A stretch of DNA of 64,000 bases from Bacillus sp. MYb209 (GTDB taxonomy: Bacteria; Bacillota; Bacilli; Bacillales; Bacillaceae_G): contig NZ_PCNZ01000004.1 in assembly GCF_002975175.1 (NCBI RefSeq), positions 62,001 to 126,000 of the forward strand. The letters are read 5' to 3'. A program made the translations under genes and the position numbers. Position 1 is the first letter of the stretch; every line of letters begins with the position of its first letter. Positions 27,290 to 36,240 of the stretch are shown one piece after another. The notes under the pieces are model-generated. The model had not been told where the DNA came from. It saw nothing but the letters and a program-made list of their open reading frames with translations, and made no database searches.

Positions 27290-28081
27290 TTAATTTTGTT
27301 TTTTTGTAGCATCAACTTTTAGCCATTTTTTCGATATTTCGCTTAATGTTCCATCTTGTTCTAATTCTTTTAGCGCCTTATTTATATCTTCTAACTTTTC
27401 ACTCTTTTTTGCAAATGGAAATGCGATCTCTCCCCATTCAAGTGGACCAAATCCCACTTTCACATTATCTAGTTTCGCCTTTGTGATTGTTGTTTCCACT
27501 TGAACTTTATCATTATAATAAGCATCGACACGCCCCAGCCCTACTTCATTCAATTCCGCTGTTGGATCTTCTGAGAACGTTTTAATTGTAAAGACATTAT
27601 CTTTGTTTAATGCTTTTAACTCTTGTTCTCCTGCTGTGCCAAGCCCAACTCCTACCGTCTTTCCTTTTAAATCTTCTAGCGACTTAATTGTTTTATTATC
27701 TTTCTTCACCGCGAAAACAGAGCCTGAATACACATATGGGATTGAAAAGTCATATTTCTTTTTTCTTTCTGGAGAAACTGATAGTTCATTTGCAATCGTA
27801 TCAATACGGCCTGAATCTAATAAACCGAATAATCCTTCAAAATCAGAAATATTCCATTCTACTTTATATCCAGCCTTTTTAGCAGCCGCTTCAATAATTT
27901 CAGCATCAAAACCTTTTACTTTTTCACCTTCTTTAAAAATAAATGGGCTACGACCTGCAGAAGTCCCAACTTTCACTACTTTTTCATTTGTTTTTTCACT
28001 TGCTGCATTAGAACCACAAGCAGACAAAATCCCTGTCGATACCGTTAATGCTAATGTTAGTAATAATGACGATTTTTTCAT
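27290..28081 (-). CDS. Amino-acid ABC transporter substrate-binding lipoprotein
   Basis: A 263-residue solute-binding protein. The lipoprotein signal is MKKSSLLLTLALTVSTGILS, then ACGS with the lipidated Cys. Family-3 binding-protein blocks follow (KGFDAEIIEAAAKKAGYKVEW, DSGRIDTIANELSVSPERKKKYDF, EWGEIAFPFAKKSEKL). It is the last gene of a permease–ATPase–binding protein operon behind a SAM riboswitch, so cystine, methionine or a derivative is the likely cargo. AGGAGGA precedes the ATG, 11 bases after the ATPase stop. Confidence 0.9.
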   Translation of the reverse strand: MKKSSLLLTLALTVSTGILSACGSNAASEKTNEKVVKVGTSAGRSPFIFKEGEKVKGFDAEIIEAAAKKAGYKVEWNISDFEGLFGLLDSGRIDTIANELSVSPERKKKYDFSIPYVYSGSVFAVKKDNKTIKSLEDLKGKTVGVGLGTAGEQELKALNKDNVFTIKTFSEDPTAELNEVGLGRVDAYYNDKVQVETTITKAKLDNVKVGFGPLEWGEIAFPFAKKSEKLEDINKALKELEQDGTLSEISKKWLKVDATKKQN

Positions 28082-28092
28082 AACTCTTCCTC

Positions 28093-28854
28093 CTAAATAA
28101 CGAAATGATTGCCTTCTTCAGAAGCATTTAATTGCCGTAAAAACTTTTTCGTACGTTCATTTTGTGGGTTTCGGAAAATCTCTTCTGGCGTTCCCTGCTC
28201 TACGATAATTCCATCAGCCATAAATATAATGCGATCCGCCACCTCTTTTGCAAAATTCATTTCATGTGTAACAATAACCATCGTTATATGCTGTCTTGCC
28301 AATTCTTTAATAACTTGCAATACCTCATTAACTAATTCTGGATCAAGTGCTGAAGTCGGTTCATCAAACAAAAGTACAGCTGGATTTAAAGCCATTGCTC
28401 TAGCAATCCCAATCCTTTGCTGTTGCCCGCCGGATAACATTGCCGGATAAAAATCTTCTTTATCAGCTAAGCCTACTTGTTTTAATATTTCTCTCGCTAT
28501 TCCCTTTGCCTCTTCTTCACTTTTTTTCTGTACAACCGTTAATGGCGTTGTAATATTTTTCAATGCTGTTTTATTTTTAAATAAATTGTAGTTTTGAAAA
28601 ACCATAGCTGTTTTTTGGCGTAATCGTATTATTTCTTTTTTATAAAGTTTTTTCGTATGAATCTCTAAATCTTCAATTCTAATACTCCCATCATCCGGTT
28701 GTTCTAATAAATTCAAACATCTCAGCAATGTCGATTTCCCTGAACCAGAAGGTCCAATAATTACTACCACTTCCCCTTTTTTCACAGCAAGTGAGATCCC
28801 TTTTAGTACTTCATTATTTTTATAGGATTTATACAAATCACTTATCTCAATCAC
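28093..28854 (-). CDS. Amino-acid ABC transporter ATP-binding protein
   Basis: A 253-residue polar-amino-acid ABC ATPase. The Walker A is GPSGSGKST, the Q-loop VFQNYNLF, the signature LSGGQQQR and the Walker [16 protein letters not shown], with the switch His in IVTHEM. The open frame begins 13 codons earlier and would overlap the permease by 20 bases. GTG at 28854, with GAGGTGAT just upstream, gives the normal N-terminus ([10 protein letters not shown]). It powers the neighbouring permease. Confidence 0.92.
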   Translation of the reverse strand: MIEISDLYKSYKNNEVLKGISLAVKKGEVVVIIGPSGSGKSTLLRCLNLLEQPDDGSIRIEDLEIHTKKLYKKEIIRLRQKTAMVFQNYNLFKNKTALKNITTPLTVVQKKSEEEAKGIAREILKQVGLADKEDFYPAMLSGGQQQRIGIARAMALNPAVLLFDEPTSALDPELVNEVLQVIKELARQHITMVIVTHEMNFAKEVADRIIFMADGIIVEQGTPEEIFRNPQNERTKKFLRQLNASEEGNHFVI

Positions 28855-28873
28855 ATATATCACCTCATTTCTG

Positions 28874-29542
28874 TTATAGATACGGTGCGTCAAGTTTCTT
28901 CTCCAACTTTTTCTGTCCCCAGCTAATTACGATTGTAATAACCCAATACACAATCGCTACCGCTAAATAACTTTCCATATAACGATACGATTGCGCCGCT
29001 AGCATTTTCGCTTGCGCTAAAATTTCAGCTACCCCAAGTGCAAAAGATAACGAAGATTCTTTTAACAATCCAACAAAATTATTTCCAAGTGACGGCACAG
29101 CTACACGAATAGCCTGCGGAAAGATGATTTGTCGCATCGCTTGTGCTTTTGTCATTCCTACGGATAAACAAGCATCCATTTGTCCTGATTCTACAGCATT
29201 TAATGAACCTCGAATTATCTCTGACAAATAAGCAGCATTATTTAAACTGAGACCAATTAAAGTTGCTTGCATAGCTGTAAGTACTGTAAAAGTCGGAAAT
29301 ATTTGTGGCAATCCGAAATACAACACAAACAATTGAACTAATAACGGTGTTCCTCTAAAGAAAGAGATATACACCCTTGCAATTGGATATAACAATTCCG
29401 TTTTGTTTTTTGTAATGATCGCCAGGCCAATCCCTATAACGAAAGAAATAATCATTGAAACAACAGTAATCCCTAAAGTTATGTATACATACTTAAATAA
29501 TTGCGGAAAACTTTCTAAAAAATACGCCACATCAAATTTCAC
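28874..29542 (-). CDS. Amino-acid ABC transporter permease
   Basis: A 222-residue HisMQ-type permease with about five helices. The family coupling loop is [20 protein letters not shown], followed by [18 protein letters not shown]. It is the first gene of the operon, starting GTG after AAAGGGGGGAG, 20 bases after the riboswitch terminator. Its position directly behind a SAM-I element points to sulfur amino-acid uptake. Confidence 0.92.
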   Translation of the reverse strand: MKFDVAYFLESFPQLFKYVYITLGITVVSMIISFVIGIGLAIITKNKTELLYPIARVYISFFRGTPLLVQLFVLYFGLPQIFPTFTVLTAMQATLIGLSLNNAAYLSEIIRGSLNAVESGQMDACLSVGMTKAQAMRQIIFPQAIRVAVPSLGNNFVGLLKESSLSFALGVAEILAQAKMLAAQSYRYMESYLAVAIVYWVITIVISWGQKKLEKKLDAPYL

Positions 29543-29562
29543 TTTGCTCCCCCCTTTCTAGA

Positions 29563-29716
29563 CAAAAAACTCTTCTTACACATATAAGAAGAGTTGAATG
29601 TTAATCCATTTCCCCCATCTCCCAAACGCCTCATACGTTTGCTGGAATTAGCACAGTACTTTTATAGCCTGTTGCTGAGATTTCATCGGGCCAGTCCCTC
29701 CATCTCTCTTGATAAA
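29563..29716 (-). promoter_or_regulatory. SAM-I (S-box) riboswitch with terminator
   Basis: On the minus strand the leader shows the S-box core: TTATCAAGAGAG near 29716, then GGAGGGACTGGCCCGATGAA and CAGCAAC. GTGCTAATTCCAGCA and TTTGGGAGATG follow further on. An intrinsic terminator (stem AACTCTTCTTA with its complement, then a T-run) ends at 29563, 20 bases before the permease. High SAM should terminate transcription, so uptake is expected when methionine/SAM is low. This is a canonical element and fits a cystine or methionine importer. Confidence 0.93.
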
Positions 29717-29874
29717 AAACTAATAAATTTTTCCATTTATTAATTTGTTATTATGAAGAATACAGTTAAATCATAACAATATCAATAGGAAAACTAAGAA
29801 TTAAATCTACACTTTTTTCGAACATACAAACAATACACCACCAAAATTACTATTCTTAATAAACTGTACACAAA

Positions 29875-29911
29875 AAGCCGGTACTTCTAACAAACTTAGA
29901 AATACCGGCTT
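29875..29911 (-). terminator. Intrinsic terminator after the vanW-like gene
   Basis: A 16-base-pair stem with a single mismatch (29875–29890 with 29896–29911) is followed on the minus strand by TTTTT. Confidence 0.88.
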
Positions 29912-29941
29912 CAAATCTTTTATTCTTATAGCTTATGATAT

Positions 29942-30853
29942 TTATCTCATCTTATGTACTTCAGCAACTAACTTCCCGCCCTGTATGCCCATATAAAGCT
30001 TAACAGGAGCATCATTCGTGTTTTCAAATACTAAGTCTAAATATGGATACGCAATTGTAGCATCTCTTCCTTGTGGTACATAACCTACTGTTTTAGAATG
30101 TGTAGTTCTCTCTACCATTTTCAAACCAGCTTGATCTGCTGCATTGAATAAAGTAGATGATGTTTGACAAACGCCACCACCATAACCATCTACTAATTTA
30201 CCATCTACAATTTCTTTTCCTAATTGGTACCCTTTATCTGGTGTTGTATCTCCAATTAGTGCATTAAAAGAGAAACGGTCTCCTTTCGCTAAAACAACTC
30301 CACTTACGCTCTGAGCAGATAAACGAATATTCTCAATACGACCACCAGTTGAACCACCTAAATTCGTTTCATACCTACCAATTACAGTACCACTGCCTTG
30401 CGCATCACTTAATGTTGCAGTAGGTTTTTTCTCCACAATTGGTAACTGATAAGTAGAATCCCACATACCTACATTTAATAATTTGTCTACTAACTCTTTT
30501 TCCATTAATTCATAAGAAGGCTTTCCTTCTTGCCATGATCCATCAGGCGCTATACGTGAAGGGACCATCTTTTTGTCGACGCTTTTCCCGACTTCACCTG
30601 CAACCTTCGTTACCGATTTTTTGAATTTCGCCTCATCTTCAAAATAACCTAAACTCGATAAGTCTATTTTTTTCACTTCAGTACCAGTACGCCCATCCAC
30701 TAAGCTAATTGAATCCTGTACATCAGCCTTAGCCTCTACAACGTTCCCACCAAAATCACTTACTAATGCCACATCACTTACTTTTGTGCCACAACCACTT
30801 ACTACAGCTACGCATAGCACCCCTACTAATATACCCTTTATTTTTCGGAACAA
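29942..30853 (-). CDS. VanW family lipoprotein
   Basis: A 303-residue exported protein. The lipoprotein signal ends at VVSGC (Cys21), a variable region spans roughly 22–155, and a VanW domain follows. The VanW block carries VLAKGDRFSFNALIGDTTPD and GGGVCQTSSTLFNAADQAGL. VanW domains accompany vancomycin-resistance clusters but are also common in spore formers with no resistance role, so none is claimed. It starts with TTG after AAGGAGAG. It is monocistronic. Confidence 0.88.
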   Translation of the reverse strand: MFRKIKGILVGVLCVAVVSGCGTKVSDVALVSDFGGNVVEAKADVQDSISLVDGRTGTEVKKIDLSSLGYFEDEAKFKKSVTKVAGEVGKSVDKKMVPSRIAPDGSWQEGKPSYELMEKELVDKLLNVGMWDSTYQLPIVEKKPTATLSDAQGSGTVIGRYETNLGGSTGGRIENIRLSAQSVSGVVLAKGDRFSFNALIGDTTPDKGYQLGKEIVDGKLVDGYGGGVCQTSSTLFNAADQAGLKMVERTTHSKTVGYVPQGRDATIAYPYLDLVFENTNDAPVKLYMGIQGGKLVAEVHKMR

Positions 30854-31304
30854 TATACTCTCTCCTTTTCCCCAACATTATTTCTTATGTATTATTTCAT
30901 TTTATGTATGTTTTGTTACAATCATTTTACAATATATTTAGAAAATGTTACAAGTTGTTTTTTACTCTATTTAAATTACTCTTTTCTTTTGTAAATGTCT
31001 ATACATATTTATATAAATTTTCGAGTTTGATAAGATTGTAACTTTTATGCAACCTATTTCTATCCAGTATATACCATTCAACAGATGAAATACAAATGTA
31101 AAACTCTTTCATTTCACCTCTCTATTCACCTGCATGCTTCAAAAACCGTAATACCGATTTCTCATATGTGATCATTATTAAACAACTTAAACCGAGTTTT
31201 TATAGGTAAAAACAATTAATCCCTTCAGCGTATATAGGTATTTGCCGTGCCACTACTCCGCTTTTGCACATACATTATGGTGAATTTAACCTAATTATAA
31301 AGAA
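30854..31304. other. 450-base AT-rich gap
   Basis: This holds the vanW-like promoter region and the upstream region of the gene at 31320. No gene with a ribosome site was found on either strand, and open frames here are AT-rich chance frames. Confidence 0.5.
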
Positions 31305-31319
31305 ATGGAGGATGTTTTT

Positions 31320-31646
31320 ATGTATCCCTACAATCCTTATGATCCATATAACCAATATGGTTACCAACCTCAGTATGATTTACAGGCACAATACCAACAA
31401 TATATAGATCCAACAGAGCAAATTAATCCATATGATTCAAATCGCCAATTTCAACTTCCAATCTCTTTCCCTGGTACTGGAAACCGTCAATTAGAAAGAC
31501 GAGTAAATGAGCTTGAGCAAAGAGTACGTCAACTAGAAAACACAGTTGAGCGTCATACGCGTAGATTAAACCGCTTAAATCAGCGTTTACGTACAGTAGA
31601 AAATAGACTAAACATACCATTTTCAGCATTAGAAGACGGATTTTAA
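31320..31646 (+). CDS. Small Tyr/Pro-rich coiled-coil protein, 108 residues
   Basis: The N-terminus is rich in Tyr, Pro, Asn and Gln (MYPYNPYDPYNQYGYQPQYD), and the C-terminal half is a basic heptad coiled coil (RRVNELEQRVRQLENTVERH, RRLNRLNQRLRTVENRLN). The architecture resembles spore-coat or spore-surface proteins of Bacillus, but the family is not recognised. GGAGG lies eight bases before the ATG at 31320; the ATG at 31305 contains that site and is unlikely. It is monocistronic. Confidence 0.72.
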   Translation: MYPYNPYDPYNQYGYQPQYDLQAQYQQYIDPTEQINPYDSNRQFQLPISFPGTGNRQLERRVNELEQRVRQLENTVERHTRRLNRLNQRLRTVENRLNIPFSALEDGF

Positions 31647-31664
31647 TTTCGAAAATAACAAATA

Positions 31665-31693
31665 TATAAGGAAGGGACTCCCCCTTCCTTATA
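31665..31693. terminator. Hairpin after the coiled-coil protein gene
   Basis: A 12-base-pair perfect stem (31665–31676 with 31682–31693) with a five-base loop lies 18 bases past the stop. The T-run is poor. Confidence 0.6.
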
Positions 31694-31761
31694 TAAATTG
31701 ACGAAAGTTTTTTCCATCTCTATACTGATAAGAGTTAATGAAATGAAACAAGGTGATAAAT

Positions 31762-32853
31762 ATGGATTTTGAAATAAATTTTCTTTCCTTTTATGTAGTA
31801 CAAGTAGAAGGAAAAGGTGAAGCAATTGATAAACGCTATAAACATTTTCAAACATTAGATGCTGAAGAGTATGAAGATAGCTCTTTAAAAGAATTTTTGA
31901 ATGGTGAATTATTAAAAATTTCAAAGCGAAAAGTAGAACGTCACGCAAAAACAGAACAAGCCCCAACAAAGATTGGTCGCTTTATTGTAGAAGAAGGGCA
32001 CGAACTTGATTCAAACCCTCATTACAACTTATTTAATCGTATTCGTTTTGCAGAAACAAAAGAAAACTTCAAAGATATGAGCGAACCTCTCGTTTATACA
32101 TACCTTGACACAAGCGCTGTACGTGGTGGTGTATTTTTAATCGCTCAAGCAAAACTACGCAAATACTTTGATGATCCATTCGTATTCGTAATGAAATGTG
32201 ACTTCGAACCAAAGGTTGCTTCCATTTCTGATGAATCAACGCTTATTCGTAACGTTGAAATGGCCATCACAACAAAGAATATGAAATCTATCCAATATCC
32301 ATACATGCCTGAAGAAGGTATGGTGGAGCCTGGCGAACTAAAAATACACCAAGCATCACACGCCCGTTACTTTGAAGACTTCTTAAAATTCGTCGAGTAC
32401 GAACGCTCTATGCCTGAAATTATGAAAACACAAGTAATGGACATGGTATACGACCAAATTGAAGATGTATTTGAAGAAGGTACAGAAGAACGCGAACAGT
32501 TCGACCAAGCAATGGAAGTATGGGCTGCCAGTCCGAAACGTGAAATTATGGAACAATTTTCAACAGAAGAAGTAATGGAAGCTACTGCTCAAATCGTCGA
32601 GCACGCCCCTGAGGTGGAATTAAAGCTAAAAGCAGATCATATCTCTGTGAAGGCTTTGCTGGCTGATTTCGGAGACCTAATACATATTGCAAAGGTAAAC
32701 GACCGCTATGTATTAATGATTGAGGCTGATACACTTACGTTTGAGAAAGGCTTCTCTCCAATTGAGTTTCTGAAGCCAGATGAATTGCAAGACGTGATTG
32801 AGCGGATTGAGAAGAAGCAACAGTATGAGTATGATCCGAGCGGGATTGAATAG
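31762..32853 (+). CDS. Nucleoid-associated protein (NdpA/YejK-like family)
   Basis: A 363-residue cytosolic protein of the 37-kDa nucleoid-associated family, whose members bind double-stranded DNA. The N-terminal beta-rich region starts MDFEINFLSFYVVQVEGKG, and the middle part has the EPLVYTYLDTSAVRGGVFLI block. The C-terminal region ends IEFLKPDELQDVIERIEKK. AAGGTGAT lies just upstream of the ATG at 31762; the GTG at 31753 falls inside this site. A decayed copy of its C-terminal segment lies 240 bases downstream. Confidence 0.85.
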   Translation: MDFEINFLSFYVVQVEGKGEAIDKRYKHFQTLDAEEYEDSSLKEFLNGELLKISKRKVERHAKTEQAPTKIGRFIVEEGHELDSNPHYNLFNRIRFAETKENFKDMSEPLVYTYLDTSAVRGGVFLIAQAKLRKYFDDPFVFVMKCDFEPKVASISDESTLIRNVEMAITTKNMKSIQYPYMPEEGMVEPGELKIHQASHARYFEDFLKFVEYERSMPEIMKTQVMDMVYDQIEDVFEEGTEEREQFDQAMEVWAASPKREIMEQFSTEEVMEATAQIVEHAPEVELKLKADHISVKALLADFGDLIHIAKVNDRYVLMIEADTLTFEKGFSPIEFLKPDELQDVIERIEKKQQYEYDPSGIE

Positions 32854-33078
32854 AACTCTTTTATAAACAGTGACTAATAAAGTGTTTATAATATCAATTA
32901 TGTGTTCACAAGCGTGACCACGTTTGTAAACATCCAGTACTAAAATTCTTGGTTCCAATATTAAATAAATGCTTCCATATAACTATTTTTTACTGAGCGC
33001 TATTAACAAGCGCTCTTTTATTTTGGTCACATTTATGCATCTATTTGGTGGTCACTAAAAGTATATGGGTACTAAAAC

Positions 33079-33240
33079 TTTCTACTATTCGAGTTTTTGA
33101 AGCCGGATGAGTTGCAAGACGTGATTGAAGAACTTCAACAAATTTCCTAGTGGGACTGGGATATATCTACTATCACGGCGTCTTTACATTTTCTTCTTTC
33201 AGATAATGTCAGTGAGTTTATTCGAGAATATAAAGAGTGA
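33079..33240 (+). pseudogene. Decayed duplicate of the nucleoid-protein C-terminus
   Basis: From 33088 the frame reads FEFLKPDELQDVIEELQQIS then a stop. It matches the intact gene's IEFLKPDELQDVIERIEKKQ in both protein and DNA. In the same frame after the stop it continues protein-like (WDWDISTITASLHFLLSDN, then VSEFIREYKE and TGA). There is no start codon, and an in-frame stop lies at 33073. It is a remnant of a second copy or of a longer ancestral tail. Confidence 0.65.
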
Positions 33241-33265
33241 TCAACTCACTTAAAAAGTAAATACT

Positions 33266-33303
33266 AAAAAACTCCTATATCTATAAATGGAATAGGAGTT
33301 TTT
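33266..33303. terminator. Bidirectional terminator before the exonuclease gene
   Basis: A 12-base-pair stem (ACTCCTAT with ATAGGAGT plus flanking A/T pairs) has an A-run on the left and a T-run on the right. It serves the minus-strand exonuclease gene. Confidence 0.8.
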
Positions 33304-33365
33304 ACATTGCTCACTAATAAATTCTCCTTATAAAAAGAGGACTAGCCGTAGATACCGTAATACGT

Positions 33366-34220
33366 TTACTTTACCTTTCCCTCTTCCTCCAGCTTCTTCA
33401 TCTCAGCCAAATACTTCAACTGCCGCTCCGCTTTTCTCACCGCCGTAGGAAAGTGTTTTTTCAGAAGTTCTACTGCAGATTCACTTATATAATATCTTTC
33501 CGTTATACTTTCCCACGTGTCACTACTTTCGAATGCACTCCATACAAAAGGACGCTCTGTATTTTTTCTCATTTCTTTAAATACCCATTTCCGCATCTTT
33601 TTTTTCGCTTTTTCTGTTAGTTTCCCGTTCTTTACAAGTTCAAGCTCACCATGTCTTTTATATCGTTTGTTAATATCTCTCTCGCCATATACTTTAAGAA
33701 ATATATTTGCAGTATTCTCAGCATCTGCTAAAGCTCGGTGTTGCTTTCCTTGCCATGTTAAACCGATCTGTTCTACTGCGAACTGTAAACTTGGCGTATG
33801 TTCAAACAATTCTTCATACGCTTGGAAAACGAACTTTTGCAAATCAAACCTGCTCTCTTTTTCCATACATGGGCATTCTACACCGTGTAATGTACAATCT
33901 TGAGATAGAAAACGATAATCTTCTTTTCCCCATGAAATAAATATAGAATCTTCTCCGATGAACTGAATAAATTCCTCTATAATTTGAGGGAATTTCTCGA
34001 CACCAATTAAATCTTTCTTTGTAATTCCAGTTAATTTTGTTGTATGACGAGTTAATGGGGCACTTGGTTTTACTAACTCTGAAAATTCTCCAATAACCTT
34101 CATTGTACTCACATCTATTTTTATAGCTCCAATATCAACTATTTCTGACGGATCTTCTGATTTATACGGCCTAAAATTCCTTTCAATATCAAACACAATG
34201 AAATGTGTAGCCTTTTTCAA
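33366..34220 (-). CDS. DEDDh 3'-5' exonuclease family protein
   Basis: A 284-residue protein with an N-terminal DnaQ-like exonuclease domain (about 1–180). ExoI is FIVFDIE (Asp11, Glu13), a middle block is SIFISWGKEDYRFL and ExoIII is KQHRALADAENTANIFLKVY. It therefore has all DEDDh residues and should cut single-stranded nucleic acid. The C-terminal 100 residues are basic and unassigned. It resembles the KapD/inhibitor-of-KinA-type exonucleases of Bacillus, but identity is not certain. It starts with TTG after AGAGG. Confidence 0.83.
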   Translation of the reverse strand: MKKATHFIVFDIERNFRPYKSEDPSEIVDIGAIKIDVSTMKVIGEFSELVKPSAPLTRHTTKLTGITKKDLIGVEKFPQIIEEFIQFIGEDSIFISWGKEDYRFLSQDCTLHGVECPCMEKESRFDLQKFVFQAYEELFEHTPSLQFAVEQIGLTWQGKQHRALADAENTANIFLKVYGERDINKRYKRHGELELVKNGKLTEKAKKKMRKWVFKEMRKNTERPFVWSAFESSDTWESITERYYISESAVELLKKHFPTAVRKAERQLKYLAEMKKLEEEGKVK

Positions 34221-34397
34221 TTTGTATACCTCTTTCTAATTCCTATTAATATGAAAAGCCTAATTAACAGCTTCACTTTATTTTCAGTATCTATTTATAC
34301 ATGCAGTTTATACATTTAATAAACTTAAATATAAATCAAAAATTCAGTCTTATTCACAAATATACATAGGAGGACATTCACTTATCAAAAAAAACGC

Positions 34398-34429
34398 AAA
34401 AAAAAAGAAGGGCAAGCCCTTCTTTTTTT
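34398..34429 (-). terminator. Intrinsic terminator of the cold-shock gene
   Basis: A strong hairpin (GAAGGGC with GCCCTTC) is flanked by seven or more A/T on both sides. It lies five bases beyond the csp stop. Confidence 0.88.
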
Positions 34430-34434
34430 CATAA

Positions 34435-34635
34435 TTACTTCTTGTTTACGTTTGTTGCTTGAGGTCCACGGTTACCTTGTTCTACTTCGAAAGTAACTTC
34501 TTGACCTTCTTCTAAAGATTTGAAGCCGTCGCCTTGGATAGCTGAGAAATGAACGAATACGTCTTCTCCGCCTTCAACCTCGATGAAACCGAAACCTTTT
34601 TCTGCGTTAAACCATTTTACTTTACCGTTTTGCAT
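34435..34635 (-). CDS. Cold-shock protein (CspA family)
   Basis: A 66-residue single OB-fold RNA chaperone. RNP1 is KGFGFIEV and RNP2 is VFVHFSAIQ. It binds single-stranded RNA/DNA and melts secondary structure, usually at low temperature. AGGAGG lies nine bases before the ATG. A long leader (34636–34800) precedes it and includes a putative leader peptide within a terminator-like hairpin. B. cereus strains have several csp paralogues; which one this is cannot be settled here. Confidence 0.95.
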   Translation of the reverse strand: MQNGKVKWFNAEKGFGFIEVEGGEDVFVHFSAIQGDGFKSLEEGQEVTFEVEQGNRGPQATNVNKK

Positions 34636-34708
34636 TTAAAAAATCCTCCTACAATGTACCTATATGTACATATTCATTTTCAACCACTTTACAATAATAC
34701 TCTATAAA

Positions 34709-34744
34709 TTAAAAAACTGCAACCCCCCGAAGGAGATTTAACAT
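34709..34744 (-). CDS. Putative 11-residue leader peptide of the csp gene
   Basis: The frame is ATG at 34744 to TAA at 34709, encoding MLNLLRGVAVF, with GAGGAGG five bases before the start. The peptide lies entirely within the hairpin at 34711–34768, so its own ribosome site pairs with the 3' arm. The strong ribosome site and the location argue for translation-coupled attenuation. Direct evidence for expression is lacking. Confidence 0.45.
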   Translation of the reverse strand: MLNLLRGVAVF

Positions 34745-34768
34745 TGCTATCCTCCTCGGAAGTTACAG
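34711..34768 (-). promoter_or_regulatory. Terminator-like attenuator hairpin in the csp leader
   Basis: Minus-strand RNA can fold a roughly 20-base-pair stem, 34749–34768 with 34717–34737, including G·U pairs, one mismatch and a one-base bulge. It is immediately followed by six U residues. This is the layout of an intrinsic terminator placed 75 bases ahead of the csp coding region. Confidence 0.6.
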
Positions 34769-34855
34769 CTCATTTAAATCTCTATATTATTAAAAGTAAA
34801 ATGGTTTAAAGTAACTATATCATATCAATATAATAAAAGTAAAGTTTTTTTAAAG

Positions 34856-35755
34856 CTATACAGCTTTTTTCTTCCACTGCATCGCTTTTAATTCACCTGA
34901 TCCAGCTACAACATAGCCTTCTTTTTCATTAACAATGCGCCAACCATGCCCTTTAACCGAATCACATACTGTAACAATTCCTTCTTCAAGAAGCACACGG
35001 CAAACATTGCTAATCCCCGCCTTATTTTGCGTTGACGTTGTATATAACACATGTTGATCTACGCTTAAGTCTAAATAGCTACTAGCTTTTTGTTCACTTT
35101 GACATGTATGCCAACATATTTTATCACTTTCGATACTCTCATCTATTCTACAAAAAGCAATATTCCCGCTAATTCCCCTGCAAGATCCACTTGCCGCTAC
35201 TAAATAGGAATTATGTATAGTCAACGCAGAAATCATCTGATTCATCGCTATTTTAATTCTTTTTAATTTACGTGTCTCTAAATCAAAAAGCCAAACACCA
35301 CCATATTTAGTATGTATTTTCGTACCGATAAATAAGTAATGTTTATATAAAAATAATGATCGAATAGATGGTGCCTCACTACCGTAATTAAGAAATGGCT
35401 GAATAGTCTCCCATGTGGCACCAAAATTATTAGAATGATACAGTGTTTTATCCCCATGAGCAATTACTGTTCCATTCTCATTACTACATACATTCCAGCT
35501 CGTTGCTTTCGTTGGAAAGCGCTGGATCGTCCACGTTTCTCCACCATTCATACTACGAATAAAAACTCCTTCGTCTCCTACTCCGTAAACTACGTTACCT
35601 TCACTATGTAAATCTCGAATTCGTTTTTGGAAATCAGTTAAAACCTGTTTCCATTCTCCATCTTTTTCGATGAATAAACCATTATATGTAGTAGCTAACA
35701 AAAGCTTTCCATCTCTTAACTTTGTAATAGCAGTTGCACTTAACATTGTTTCCAC
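34856..35755 (-). CDS. Beta-propeller (YCF48/BNR-like repeat) protein
   Basis: About 299 residues with repeated photosystem-assembly/sialidase-like motifs, notably FIRSMNGGETWTIQRF and LYHSNNFGATWETIQ (S-x-D/N-x-G-x-T-W type). These are spaced as blades of a beta-propeller. There is no signal peptide. The open frame extends 21 codons upstream into the flavodoxin gene; the GTG at 35755 with GGGAGTG upstream is preferred, just 16 bases after the flavodoxin stop. The function is unknown; operon membership hints at an iron-responsive role. Confidence 0.75.
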   Translation of the reverse strand: METMLSATAITKLRDGKLLLATTYNGLFIEKDGEWKQVLTDFQKRIRDLHSEGNVVYGVGDEGVFIRSMNGGETWTIQRFPTKATSWNVCSNENGTVIAHGDKTLYHSNNFGATWETIQPFLNYGSEAPSIRSLFLYKHYLFIGTKIHTKYGGVWLFDLETRKLKRIKIAMNQMISALTIHNSYLVAASGSCRGISGNIAFCRIDESIESDKICWHTCQSEQKASSYLDLSVDQHVLYTTSTQNKAGISNVCRVLLEEGIVTVCDSVKGHGWRIVNEKEGYVVAGSGELKAMQWKKKAV

Positions 35756-35771
35756 GTTGACACTCCCATTC

Positions 35772-36215
35772 CTAGAACTTCTCGGCAAAAGCAATTGCAA
35801 AATCACTGCATTTTTCAACGTCTTCTTTATCTTCTGGAGCTAATTCAATTTTCAATCCTTCTTGTACAAGTTCTGCCCCGCATTTTACAAGACGTTCTTC
35901 AAATATCGTTACCGCTTCACAAAACAGTTCATACGCCGTATCACCTGATCCAAAAACAGCCACTTTTTTACCCGTTAAATCTATATTTTCTAACTCATCA
36001 TGGAAATCTTCCGCTTCAAATGGTAATTCACCATCACCCCACGTATAAGATCCTAAAATGATTCCATCATAAGCTAATAATTCTTCAGCATCCATACCTT
36101 CCATCTCTTGCAATACTACTTCATGATCAAAGGCATCTAAACTTACTTTAATTAAATCAGCAATACTCTCTGTATTTCCTGACATACTTGCATACGCTAT
36201 TAAAATTTTCGCCAC
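35772..36215 (-). CDS. Flavodoxin
   Basis: A 147-residue flavodoxin. The FMN phosphate loop is ASMSGNTESIAD, the 50s loop GSYTWGDGELP, and the 90s loop GSGDTAYELFCEAV. It replaces ferredoxin as a low-potential electron carrier, for example to fatty-acid desaturase, nitric-oxide synthase or P450 partners. It starts with GTG after GAGGGGG. A palindromic Fur-like box lies 35–60 bases upstream, so induction by iron starvation is expected, as for YkuN/YkuP in B. subtilis. Confidence 0.93.
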   Translation of the reverse strand: MAKILIAYASMSGNTESIADLIKVSLDAFDHEVVLQEMEGMDAEELLAYDGIILGSYTWGDGELPFEAEDFHDELENIDLTGKKVAVFGSGDTAYELFCEAVTIFEERLVKCGAELVQEGLKIELAPEDKEDVEKCSDFAIAFAEKF

Positions 36216-36240
36216 TTTGACATCCCCCTCTTACAATAAA

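Noticed and set aside
30766-31041. 91-codon plus-strand frame upstream of the coiled-coil protein gene
   Set aside because: It overlaps the vanW-like gene's start antisense, is rich in Phe/Leu/Tyr from AT-rich DNA and has no ribosome site.
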